A DNA stretch of 64,000 nucleotides. Origin: Thermodesulfobacterium sp. Lineage in GTDB: Bacteria; Desulfobacterota; Thermodesulfobacteria; Thermodesulfobacteriales; Thermodesulfobacteriaceae. The DNA lies in NCBI GenBank assembly GCA_017656385.1, contig JACDNX010000007.1, positions 1-64,000 on the forward strand, in the 5' to 3' direction. The translations under genes and the position numbers were made by a program. The notes beneath the pieces were generated by a model, which had not been told where the DNA came from, did not search any database, and worked only from the letters and a program-made list of their open reading frames with translations. Positions 16,417 to 26,238 of the stretch are shown here, one piece after another (position 1 is the first letter of the stretch; the number at the start of each line of letters is the position of its first letter).

Positions 16417-19131
16417 ATGAAATTAAATAATAAACTTTTTTATATCTTTGCAGGATGTTTATTCTTGCTGATTTTTGTAAGTTTTTATTTATTTTCTGAT
16501 AATATTACTTTTGCAAAAAGTGAAAACAGCTGTTTAAGATGTCATTCAGTGAAGAGGCTTCCCAAGGTTCTTTCCAATGGTGAGAAGATGGATCTTTATG
16601 TAGATAGAGAAAAATTTTCAAATTCCGTTCATGGAGATTTTAGTTGCACAGATTGTCATATAGATATTGACACTTCCACTCATCCAAGACCTATTAAAAT
16701 AGAGAGTAAATTAGCATACGCTAAGGAAGTTTCTCAAAACTGTGTAAACTGTCACATGGAAGATAGTTTGTCTCCCATTCATCAGGGAATACTAAAAGAG
16801 GGGAAATTATCTTGTGCAGAGTGCCACGGTTCTCACTATATAACACCAGTTTCTCAGTTAAAAGAAAAATCTGAAAAGTGTTTAAGATGTCATTCAGTGA
16901 AGAGGCTTCCCAAGGTTCTTTCCAATGGTGAGAAGATGGATCTTTATGTAGATAGAGAAAAATTTTCAAATTCCGTTCATGGTAAATTGGGGTGTCTCTT
17001 TTGCCATAAGGATATAGATCCTTTAGCTCATCCTAAACCTGTTATAATAGAGAGCAAGAGAGCATATGGTAACAAAATCTTCAAAAATTGTCTGAACTGT
17101 CATCCTTTAAATTCAATATCCCCTATCCATAAAGATTTTCTTAAAGAAGATAGAATGGTTTGTTTAGGATGTCATGGTAATCACTATATAAAATCAAAAG
17201 CTCAGTGGAGTAAGGAAACTAATAAGTGTTTAAGATGTCATTCAGTGAAGAGGCTTCCGAAGGTTCTTTCCAATGGTGAAAAGATGGATCTTTATGTGGA
17301 TAAAGAAAAATTTAAAAAGACAGTTCATACAGATGTAGGCTGTTGGGCATGCCATCAGGGAATTAACTTTTCCAATCATCCTCGTCCGTTGTTTATAGAA
17401 AGTAAAAGAAAATTTACTGAAAAGGTTACTTCTGGGTGTTTCAGATGTCATCCGAAGAATGTTCTTTCAGTACATCCTGGACACGCGAAGATAATAAATA
17501 TTTCAACATTTGTGTGTGTTGATTGCCATGGATATCACAAAAATCAATCAGTTAAAGCATGGAAAAAGAAAGTTAGTACTAATGAATACTGTATGAGTTG
17601 TCACAAATTTAATATAGTAAAAAAACTACCAAGTAAAGAAAAACTGAGTATGAAAGTTGATCTTTCCCAGATTGAACATTCTGTTCATGCAGGATTTAGC
17701 TGTACCGACTGTCATATGGATTTTTCAAAAGATGAACATCCTGTTTATAAATTTAAAAATAGAAAAGAATATACCGTAAATTTTTCTCGTAATATTTGTC
17801 AAACTTGTCATACTGATGAAGAATTAAAGGAAAATCCTGTGCATTACTCTATATCAAAGACTGCTTCCTGTGTGGAATGCCATGGAGCTCATAATGTAAA
17901 ACCTGCAAAGCTCCCTGCAGGGGTATCAGAAAAAGAATATTGTATGTCTTGTCATTCTGGAGCTTTGACCAAAAAGATGGAAAATGGAGAAAAACTCTCT
18001 CTTAAAGTAGACGAAAGTCAAATTCTGCATTCAGTTCATGGTAAATTAAAATGTTCTGACTGTCATAAAGGATATTCTACTAAATCACACCCTATAAGAA
18101 GTTTTAAATCTATTTCAGAATATAGAAGCAAAGCCCAAGAAGTGTGTAGAAATTGTCACGCTAAAGAAGTAAGTGAATACAATAGCAGTATTCATAAAGC
18201 TTTGGTTTCAAAAGGATATCCAGAGGCCCCTGATTGTCTGAGTTGTCATGGTTATCACGGAGTAAGTAGAATTTCTACTGATGATATTGCAAGATATAAT
18301 CTCTGCTCAAGCTGTCATAGTAAAGAGAGTGATAGTTTTAAGGAAAGTATTCATTATAAAGCCTTTGAAGAAGGTAAGGAAGGGGCACCTGTATGTTCAA
18401 GTTGTCACGGAGCTCATAAGGTATTACCTACCAGTGTAGCCAATTTAAAAGATTCCTGTATAAGTTGTCATAGTGAAGCAAAGAGTTATCACAATAAATG
18501 GCTATATAATCCACCATTTAAGTTAGAAAGTTTTGTTGATGTCCATTTTAATGGAAGCTCCTGTTCTGCATGTCATGCATCTGGTGAAAAAGCTGTTATT
18601 TTAACTTTAGCTACCTCAGAAAGCAAAGTCTTAACTCTTGAAGAACTGTCTAAACTTACAAATTGGGATATAGAAGAAATAAGAGCAAAACTTGATGTAA
18701 ATGGTGATAATTTAGTTCAGAAAGAAGAACTTTGGGAATTTTTAGGTGATCTCAAAGGATTGGTAAAAGTTGAGCTAAAAGGTAGATTAGATATGGTTAA
18801 TAAAAATGATGCTCACAAGATAATTTCTAAAAAGAAGGCTATAAAAGATTGTGCCTTCTGTCATGATCCAAAAGCTCAGTTTGTAGGAAGACTTGAAATT
18901 AATAAAGAAGAAGGAAAGGCAGAAAGAATAAGCGTAGAAAGAAGTGCTGTTAATTCAGCCTATGCTATACCTAACATTAAAGATTTCTATGTATTGGGAT
19001 TGACCAAAATAGATGTTCTGGATACTCTATTTGTAATTGCTTTAATTGCTGGTATTGGGGTGGTGGCAGGACATATCTTTTTAAGAATCGTTACCATTCC
19101 TGTTAGGAGAAAGAAAAAGGAGGGACAATAA
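16417..19131 (+). CDS. 25-heme c-type cytochrome with C-terminal membrane anchor
   Basis: A 904-aa exported multiheme cytochrome with 25 CXXCH haem-attachment motifs by my count. An N-terminal signal anchor (about 8-28) precedes the haems. Hemes 1-12 lie in three tandem modules of exactly 116 residues (348 nt), each opening with the same CLRCHSVKRLPKVLSNGEK segment. Hemes 13-16 and 17-20 form two more divergent four-heme units; hemes 21-25 follow. Between hemes 24 and 25 is an EF-hand-like loop DVNGDNLVQKEE (760-771). The C-terminus has one membrane helix and a basic tail, so the haem domain should face the periplasm, tethered to the inner membrane. It overlaps the cytochrome b gene by 1 nt. 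Likely role: a long electron wire between the quinone pool and periplasmic carriers; physiological donor and acceptor are unknown. Confidence 0.93.
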   Translation: MKLNNKLFYIFAGCLFLLIFVSFYLFSDNITFAKSENSCLRCHSVKRLPKVLSNGEKMDLYVDREKFSNSVHGDFSCTDCHIDIDTSTHPRPIKIESKLAYAKEVSQNCVNCHMEDSLSPIHQGILKEGKLSCAECHGSHYITPVSQLKEKSEKCLRCHSVKRLPKVLSNGEKMDLYVDREKFSNSVHGKLGCLFCHKDIDPLAHPKPVIIESKRAYGNKIFKNCLNCHPLNSISPIHKDFLKEDRMVCLGCHGNHYIKSKAQWSKETNKCLRCHSVKRLPKVLSNGEKMDLYVDKEKFKKTVHTDVGCWACHQGINFSNHPRPLFIESKRKFTEKVTSGCFRCHPKNVLSVHPGHAKIINISTFVCVDCHGYHKNQSVKAWKKKVSTNEYCMSCHKFNIVKKLPSKEKLSMKVDLSQIEHSVHAGFSCTDCHMDFSKDEHPVYKFKNRKEYTVNFSRNICQTCHTDEELKENPVHYSISKTASCVECHGAHNVKPAKLPAGVSEKEYCMSCHSGALTKKMENGEKLSLKVDESQILHSVHGKLKCSDCHKGYSTKSHPIRSFKSISEYRSKAQEVCRNCHAKEVSEYNSSIHKALVSKGYPEAPDCLSCHGYHGVSRISTDDIARYNLCSSCHSKESDSFKESIHYKAFEEGKEGAPVCSSCHGAHKVLPTSVANLKDSCISCHSEAKSYHNKWLYNPPFKLESFVDVHFNGSSCSACHASGEKAVILTLATSESKVLTLEELSKLTNWDIEEIRAKLDVNGDNLVQKEELWEFLGDLKGLVKVELKGRLDMVNKNDAHKIISKKKAIKDCAFCHDPKAQFVGRLEINKEEGKAERISVERSAVNSAYAIPNIKDFYVLGLTKIDVLDTLFVIALIAGIGVVAGHIFLRIVTIPVRRKKKEGQ
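16531..17313 (+). repeat. Three-copy near-identical DNA repeat inside the multiheme cytochrome gene
   Basis: A 104-nt stretch at 16531-16634 recurs without a mismatch at 16879-16982. It recurs again with a few substitutions from 17227 to about 17313. The copies are exactly 348 nt apart and in frame. Outside them the modules have diverged, so the identical blocks point to recent duplication or gene conversion limited to the first quarter of each module. Confidence 0.9.
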
Positions 19132-19763
19132 TGAAGAGAGTTTATTTACACCCTATACCTGTTAGAATTTGGCATTGGATAAATGCCATTTGTTTTATCA
19201 TACTAATTATTACAGGTTTACAAATAAGATTGGGAGATAAATTGGGTTTGATGTCTTTTCAAACTGCGGTTAAAATACATAGCTGGCTGGGGTTTGTTTT
19301 AATTGCTAATTACTTTATATGGTTCATTTATTACTTTGCCACTTTGAAGTTTTTCAAGATTTATTTACCTCCTTTCTGGAGACCCATTGAATTTACCAAA
19401 AAGGCTTTGCGTCAAGCTAAGTATTATGGATATGGAATAATGGTAGGAGATAAGAATCCTCATCACCCAACCCCTGATAATAAATTCAATCCTTTACAAC
19501 AGGTTGCCTATTTTTTGATTATGATAGTTTGTATCCCTCTTCAGCTTATTACAGGGCTTATTTTATGGGATCCTGTGAAATTTCAATTTTTAGGTAATCT
19601 TTTAGGGGGAATTCAGATTGTCTCTTTAATTCATGTAGGGTTATGGATATTTTTTGCCGCTTTTATAATAGTTCATTTCTATTTAGCAACCTTGGGACAT
19701 ACAGTCTTAGCACATATTATTGCTATGTTTACTGGATATGAAGAAGAACACGAAGAACATTAA
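19131..19763 (+). CDS. Membrane cytochrome b subunit (HydC/cytochrome b561-like)
   Basis: A 210-aa protein with four hydrophobic helices and paired histidines that could bind two b haems. Features are 'HPIPVRIWHWINAICF' in helix 1, 'VKIHSWLGFVL' in helix 2, and 'SLIHVGLWIFF' and 'IVHFYLATLGHT' in the last helix. It resembles cytochrome b subunits of hydrogenases, thiosulfate reductases and formate dehydrogenases, which exchange electrons with the menaquinone pool. An AAAGGAGGG ribosome site lies inside the 25-heme gene, and the TAATG overlap ties it to that protein. It most likely anchors the large cytochrome to the quinone pool (inference from pairing). Confidence 0.88.
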   Translation: MKRVYLHPIPVRIWHWINAICFIILIITGLQIRLGDKLGLMSFQTAVKIHSWLGFVLIANYFIWFIYYFATLKFFKIYLPPFWRPIEFTKKALRQAKYYGYGIMVGDKNPHHPTPDNKFNPLQQVAYFLIMIVCIPLQLITGLILWDPVKFQFLGNLLGGIQIVSLIHVGLWIFFAAFIIVHFYLATLGHTVLAHIIAMFTGYEEEHEEH

Positions 19764-19784
19764 TTCTAAAAGGGAGGTGATTGT

Positions 19785-20162
19785 ATGAAATTAAAAAAAT
19801 TTTTGATAGGATTTTTTAGTGGAGCTTTTTTACTTGGAGGAACATATCTTTTGGCACAGCAAATTCCTGAAGAATGCGTTGTAGATGTAGGTGGAAGAAT
19901 GGCACCTGTTAAATTTTCCCATGCTAAACATGCAACAGAATATAAGATAGATTGTAAAACATGCCATCATAAAGCACAAGATCCTACTAAAGGAGTTCAA
20001 AAGTGTGTTGAATGTCATGGATTAAAAGGAGGAAAAGAAGGAGCACCAAAGGCAATGCTTGCTTATCATAAAAATTGTGTTAATTGCCACAAAAAAGTCA
20101 ATGCTGAACAGCAGAAAAAAGCTCCAACCAAATGTAACGAGTGTCATAAAAAAGGATCTTAA
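19785..20162 (+). CDS. Periplasmic class III cytochrome c3 (tetraheme)
   Basis: A 125-aa exported protein with an N-terminal signal sequence (to about residue 25) and four CXXCH sites: CKTCH, CVECH, CVNCH and CNECH. The preceding 'VKFSHAKH' supplies the two distal His ligands typical of cytochrome c3. Such proteins shuttle electrons in the periplasm of sulfate reducers. It follows the cytochrome b gene by 21 nt with a strong GGGAGGTG ribosome site. It is the probable soluble partner of the 25-heme/cytochrome b complex. A bidirectional terminator follows. Confidence 0.92.
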   Translation: MKLKKFLIGFFSGAFLLGGTYLLAQQIPEECVVDVGGRMAPVKFSHAKHATEYKIDCKTCHHKAQDPTKGVQKCVECHGLKGGKEGAPKAMLAYHKNCVNCHKKVNAEQQKKAPTKCNECHKKGS

Positions 20163-20196
20163 TTAGAAATTATCTGAGATTTAACCAATTTTGAAT

Positions 20197-20222
20197 AAAA
20201 GAGGGGGGTATTCCCCTCTTTT
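20197..20222. terminator. Bidirectional rho-independent terminator
   Basis: A 10-bp perfect stem AAAAGAGGGG/CCCCTCTTTT with a 6-nt loop (GGTATT) lies between the cytochrome c3 stop and the convergent small ORF. The stem has A-runs on one side and T-runs on the other, so it can terminate transcription from both directions. Confidence 0.85.
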
Positions 20223-20225
20223 ATT

Positions 20226-20501
20226 TTAATATTCTTCTTCTATTTCTTCTGTTTCTTCTTCATATAGATATTCTTCTTGTATATTTGACCTTAATTCTTC
20301 AGAAGAAGGAAAGGTATGAGGCACTCTTATGATTTCTCTTAGCTGATCAAGCTCTAAGGGTAGGTCTTCGTCTTTTTGGCAGATTTCACATATTTTTATA
20401 TGTTTATTTATCAATTCCATCATCTTAATAGGAGAAAGAGTAAAATTTCTTACTTCCTGATACCAATCTCTAATTAAATTTTTTAATCTCTGACACTGCA
20501 T
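20226..20501 (-). CDS. Small Cys/His protein with acidic tail, anti-sigma-like zinc motif
   Basis: A 91-aa protein I cannot assign to a named family. It begins MQCQRLKNLIRDWYQEV and continues to an HxxxCxxC motif (HIKICEIC, about residues 33-40). Together with Cys3 this resembles the zinc site of ZAS-type anti-sigma factors. The last 20 residues are strongly acidic (Glu-rich). No membrane helix is present, so if it is a regulator it is soluble. No sigma factor gene is nearby. Convergent with the cytochrome operon and divergent from trpS. Confidence 0.7.
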   Translation of the reverse strand: MQCQRLKNLIRDWYQEVRNFTLSPIKMMELINKHIKICEICQKDEDLPLELDQLREIIRVPHTFPSSEELRSNIQEEYLYEEETEEIEEEY

Positions 20502-20636
20502 TTTATAAACCCTTAATATAATTGTTTTTAATAATGCATTAAAATATAAAATAAAAGTTTAAAATTTTCAAATTTGTGATATTTTATAAAATTTCATAAA
20601 AAATGCAATAATCAAAAACTAAAAAGGAGTCTGAAT

Positions 20637-21632
20637 GTGTCAAGAACAAGGATTTTAAGTGGAATGAGACCTACAGGTCCTTTGCATCTCGGACACCTTC
20701 ACGGCGTTCTAAAAAATTGGTTAGAATTGCAGGAAAAATATGAATGTTTTTATTTTATTGCAGACTGGCATGCTTTAACCACCGAATATGAGAGTCCTGA
20801 AAAGATATTTGAATTTTCTGAAGAATTATTTTTAGAATGGTTGTCTGTGGGACTTTCTCCTGAAAAGAGCACTCTTTTTATTCAATCTGCTATAAAGGAA
20901 CATGCAGAGCTTCATTTAATTTTTAGCATGTTTGTTCCTGTATCATGGCTTGAGAGGAACCCTTCTTATAAAGAGATGCTCCAGAATATTCAAAACAAAG
21001 AATTGAATACATATGGATTTTTAGGTTATCCGGTTCTTCAAGCTGCAGACATTCTTATTTATAAAGCTCAAAAAGTTCCTGTAGGACTTGATCAAGTGCC
21101 TCATTTGGAACTAACGAGAGAGATTGCAAGAAGATTTAACTATCTTTATAAAGTGGATTACTTTCCTGAGCCCGAGCCCATACTTTCTGAGGTCCCAAAG
21201 ATTCCAGGAATTGACGGAAGAAAAATGAGCAAAAGTTATGGGAATGCTATATTTTTAAATGACCCACCGGAAGTGGTGAGAAAAAAGATAATGAGCTATG
21301 TCACAGATACACAGAGACCGAAAAAGAGCGATCCAGGAGATCCTGAAAATCGCTGTATCGCTTTTAACTTAATAAAACTTTATTTTGAAGCTGGAGAAAG
21401 AGAAGAGATTGTAAAAGATTGTAAGAAGGCAGTGTTAGGATGTGTAGAATGTAAAAAAAGGTTAGCAGATAAAGTAATATTTGAACTTGAAAAAATTTGG
21501 GATAAAAGAAAAGAGATAGAAAGGGAAGACTGGAGAGGGATGCTTTATAAGGGAATAGAGACTGCTCGGGATATAGCTCGTCAAACAATGGAAGAAGTAA
21601 ACATTATTGTGTTTAGGAAAAAAATGTTTTAA
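20637..21632 (+). CDS. trpS: Tryptophanyl-tRNA synthetase
   Basis: Charges tRNA-Trp. The 331-aa class I enzyme has the HIGH-type motif 'PTGPLHLGHLHGVLKNW', 'LGYPVLQAADIL', 'VPVGLDQVPHLELTREIARRF' and the KMSKS loop in GRKMSKSYGNAI. The start is GTG at 20637, seven nt after an AAGGAG ribosome site. An overlapping ATG at 20635 in another frame would give only seven codons. The stop is 5 nt from the convergent ligA stop. Confidence 0.96.
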   Translation: MSRTRILSGMRPTGPLHLGHLHGVLKNWLELQEKYECFYFIADWHALTTEYESPEKIFEFSEELFLEWLSVGLSPEKSTLFIQSAIKEHAELHLIFSMFVPVSWLERNPSYKEMLQNIQNKELNTYGFLGYPVLQAADILIYKAQKVPVGLDQVPHLELTREIARRFNYLYKVDYFPEPEPILSEVPKIPGIDGRKMSKSYGNAIFLNDPPEVVRKKIMSYVTDTQRPKKSDPGDPENRCIAFNLIKLYFEAGEREEIVKDCKKAVLGCVECKKRLADKVIFELEKIWDKRKEIEREDWRGMLYKGIETARDIARQTMEEVNIIVFRKKMF

Positions 21633-21637
21633 GGATA

Positions 21638-23737
<2,100 letters not shown>

Positions 23738-23802
23738 TTAAAAATTTTACTTTAAAAAATAAAAACTTCAAAATAGATTCCTAAATTTAATAAGGATATA
23801 TC

Positions 23803-23830
23803 TTGCTATTTTTGATAAAATGTCTATAAT
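23803..23830 (+). promoter_or_regulatory. Promoter of resB
   Basis: TTGCTA (23803-23808), a 16-nt spacer and a perfect TATAAT (23825-23830) lie 30 nt before the resB ATG at 23861. Confidence 0.5.
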
Positions 23831-23860
23831 ATCTAAAATTTTCTAAAAGGAAATCAGGTT

Positions 23861-25165
23861 ATGAATAAAATTTGGAATTTTCTTAGTTCAGCAAGAGTTG
23901 CAATAGTTTTATTTCTAATTTTGGCTTTTATTTCTATCTTTGGGACTATTATTCCACAGGGTCAACCTCATGAGTTTTATATTATGAAATATGGCTCTTT
24001 CTTAGGAAAAGTAATCAATTTTTTAAAACTTTACGATGCTTATCATTCCTGGTGGTATGTAGGAACTTTAATTTTATTTCTGTTTAATTTAATTGCCTGT
24101 TCTATAAAGAGATTTCCTGTAAGCTGGAAATTGTATAAAAAAGATCCTGCTGAAATTAATCCAGAAAAATTGCCGTATAAATATGAAATTACCTTAAAAA
24201 GAAGTCTTTCTCAAGTTGCAGAAATTCTTTCTAATAAATTAAAATTTAAAAAAGCGGAAGGAGAAACTAAAGGAGGGATACTTTTCTATAAAGACCTTAA
24301 TAGATGGGCGCATCTTTCTGTGTATGTGGTTCATTTTTCTATAGTAGTAGTAATTATAGGTGCTTTAATAGGAGCTATTTGGGGGTATAGAGGCACTATG
24401 TCAATAGTGGAAGGGCAAAGTTCTAATACCGTGCTTCCTTTTAGAGACAAAAATCCTATATTTTTAGATTTTTTTGTAAAACTTAATAAATTTAATATAG
24501 AATTTTATCCTGAGGGAACTCCAAAAGAATATGTTTCAAATGTTACAATAATAGATGGAAATAAGACATTTAATACACTTATAAAAGTGAATTCGCCCTT
24601 TAGATATAAGGGATTGTCTTTTTATCAGGCAAGTTATGACACCATTCCCGTATTCAAAATAAAGGTAAAATACAAAGGAAGTGAAAAAACTTATACTCTG
24701 GATCCTTTTTCCCCTATTGCTATTGATAAGAGATATACAATAGCTTTAAGTGATTTTGGTGAAGCTCATGGACTTATCTATGCCAGAGTTGTGCTTTTTG
24801 ATTCAAAAACCAATCAACAAATTCCTGGTATTATAATAAAAGGGATTCCCCATTTTCGTGTTTTTTTAGATAAAGGCATGTTACAAATCTTATTAGAAGA
24901 TGTACAAAAAGTTATTTATGTTTCTGGTCTTCAGGTAAAAAAAGATCCAGGAGCTGGGATAGTTTATGCAGGTTTTGTTTTAATAATATTAGGACTTTTA
25001 GGGGTTTATTTCTTTGAGCCTAAAACATTTTGGATATTTGTAAGCTCTTCTGAAAAGGATAAAGTAGTGCTTAAAATGGGAGCTTATGCTAAGAGAGAAA
25101 GAGAAACTTTAAAACTTAAACTTGAAAAAATAGCAAACAAAATTAAAAGTTTAGCAAAGTCTTAA
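23861..25165 (+). CDS. resB: Cytochrome c biogenesis protein ResB (system II)
   Basis: A 434-aa membrane protein of the ResB/Ccs1 family. With ResC/CcsA it delivers haem and attaches it to CXXCH motifs outside the inner membrane. The family start 'LSSARVAIVLFLILAFISIFGTIIPQ' and a second helix after 'YDAYHSWWYVGTLILFLFNL' are seen. A third helix follows 'LNRWAHLSVYVVHFSIVVVIIG'. A large extracytoplasmic domain and a final helix near 365-385 complete the fold. No resC/ccsA gene is adjacent. It is the only cytochrome c maturation factor in the window and would service the 30 CXXCH sites encoded here. Confidence 0.92.
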   Translation: MNKIWNFLSSARVAIVLFLILAFISIFGTIIPQGQPHEFYIMKYGSFLGKVINFLKLYDAYHSWWYVGTLILFLFNLIACSIKRFPVSWKLYKKDPAEINPEKLPYKYEITLKRSLSQVAEILSNKLKFKKAEGETKGGILFYKDLNRWAHLSVYVVHFSIVVVIIGALIGAIWGYRGTMSIVEGQSSNTVLPFRDKNPIFLDFFVKLNKFNIEFYPEGTPKEYVSNVTIIDGNKTFNTLIKVNSPFRYKGLSFYQASYDTIPVFKIKVKYKGSEKTYTLDPFSPIAIDKRYTIALSDFGEAHGLIYARVVLFDSKTNQQIPGIIIKGIPHFRVFLDKGMLQILLEDVQKVIYVSGLQVKKDPGAGIVYAGFVLIILGLLGVYFFEPKTFWIFVSSSEKDKVVLKMGAYAKRERETLKLKLEKIANKIKSLAKS

Positions 25166-25170
25166 AAGTC

Positions 25171-25198
25171 TTGACAAACTCTAAAAAAAAAGTATATT
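25171..25198 (+). promoter_or_regulatory. Strong promoter of the 70-aa basic protein
   Basis: A perfect TTGACA (25171-25176), a 16-nt spacer and TATATT (25193-25198) are close to consensus. The ATG at 25235 follows, with a GGAGGT ribosome site at 25225-25230. Confidence 0.7.
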
Positions 25199-25234
25199 TG
25201 GAGTGATTTTTTTTACTAAAGAATGGAGGTTTAA

Positions 25235-25447
25235 ATGGCAAGGCATAAGAAAAGAGAAAGGGAAAGAGAAATAGAGAGAAGAAGAAGGAGGAGAGCAAAA
25301 CTTGCTAAACTTCGTGCTAAAGGTCTTTTCCCAAGACCAGAAGGTTATGATCCAAGAGTGTATTCCTATGTCGCTTATGCTGTAGCAAAAGGTATTATGA
25401 GTTTAGAAGAAGCTTTGGCAAAATTAGAAAAAGCAAAAATTTCTTGA
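25235..25447 (+). CDS. Arg-rich 70-aa conserved-looking small protein
   Basis: A small, very basic protein: residues 1-32 are dominated by Arg, Lys and Glu (the run ERRRRRRAKLAKLRAKG). The C-terminal half is more ordered, with 'YDPRVYSYVAYAVAKGIMS' followed by a short helix. The layout suggests a nucleic-acid- or ribosome-binding N-terminus with a small C-terminal domain, but I cannot name a family with confidence; a distant DUF6800-like protein is possible. It has its own near-consensus promoter and ideal ribosome site, so it is probably abundant. Confidence 0.72.
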   Translation: MARHKKREREREIERRRRRRAKLAKLRAKGLFPRPEGYDPRVYSYVAYAVAKGIMSLEEALAKLEKAKIS

Positions 25448-25507
25448 ACCAATCTTTTTAAGTTTCTTCATTTTGAAAATTCAGTTTAATTATAAGTCTA
25501 TTTTTTA

Positions 25508-26227
25508 ATGTTTCCTGTTCTTACAGTAGAAGATTTAAGCAAAAAATATGGTAAGAAGTTAGTATTGGATAAAATTTCCTTTGAATTGTATCCATCAGAT
25601 ATTCTTGGTATAATAGGTCCCAATGGAGCAGGAAAGAGCACTTTACTTTATATTCTTTTGGGTATAGTCTCTCCTACCACAGGAAAAATATATTATTTTG
25701 GAGAAAATTTTTTTAAAAATAGAAGTAAAATTCTTTATAAAGTAAGCTTTGCATCTCAATATATAAGCCTACCTTATTCGCTTACTGTAGAGGAAAACTT
25801 AAAAGTTTTTGCCTACTTGTATGAAATTCCAAATATAAATAAAACAATAGATGAACTCCTTGAACTTTTTAAGCTTATTGACAAAAAGAAGACTCTTACA
25901 AGAGCACTTTCTTCAGGGGAGATGATGAGACTTAATTTAGTTAGAGCCTTTTTAAATAATCCAGATATTTTACTTTTAGATGAACCAACAGCAGGATTGG
26001 ATCCTGAGTATGTGAAATATATAGGAGATTTGTTTAAAAAGTTTTCTCAAAAAAAAGGTCTTTCTATAATTCTTACCTCTCATCAATTAGGAGAACTTGA
26101 AAAGATAATTAATAAAGCTCTTCTCATAAAAAATGGCAACCCCATCGCTTATGGAAATCTTACAGAGCTTTTTCAAAAATTTGGAGTCTCTTCACTTGAG
26201 GAACTCTATTTCAAAATTTTTGTTTAA
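25508..26227 (+). CDS. ABC exporter ATP-binding protein
   Basis: A 239-aa ATPase subunit with Walker A GPNGAGKST, a signature LSSGEMMRLNLVRAF in place of the usual LSGGQ, Walker B ILLLDEPTAGLDP and the switch His in LTSHQLGELE. It resembles subunits of ABC-2-type exporters (NatA/CcmA-like). It is followed after 11 nt by a matching permease, with which it forms a two-gene transporter. Substrate is unknown. Confidence 0.9.
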   Translation: MFPVLTVEDLSKKYGKKLVLDKISFELYPSDILGIIGPNGAGKSTLLYILLGIVSPTTGKIYYFGENFFKNRSKILYKVSFASQYISLPYSLTVEENLKVFAYLYEIPNINKTIDELLELFKLIDKKKTLTRALSSGEMMRLNLVRAFLNNPDILLLDEPTAGLDPEYVKYIGDLFKKFSQKKGLSIILTSHQLGELEKIINKALLIKNGNPIAYGNLTELFQKFGVSSLEELYFKIFV

Positions 26228-26238
26228 ATTTATAAAAA

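Noticed and set aside
16531-17313. CRISPR-like evenly spaced repeats
   Set aside because: The repeats are in frame inside a cytochrome gene, only three in number and spaced 348 nt; they encode haem modules.
20635-20658. A seven-codon leader peptide (ATG at 20635) for trpS attenuation
   Set aside because: The peptide has no Trp codon and no competing hairpins are evident; the overlap with the GTG start looks accidental.
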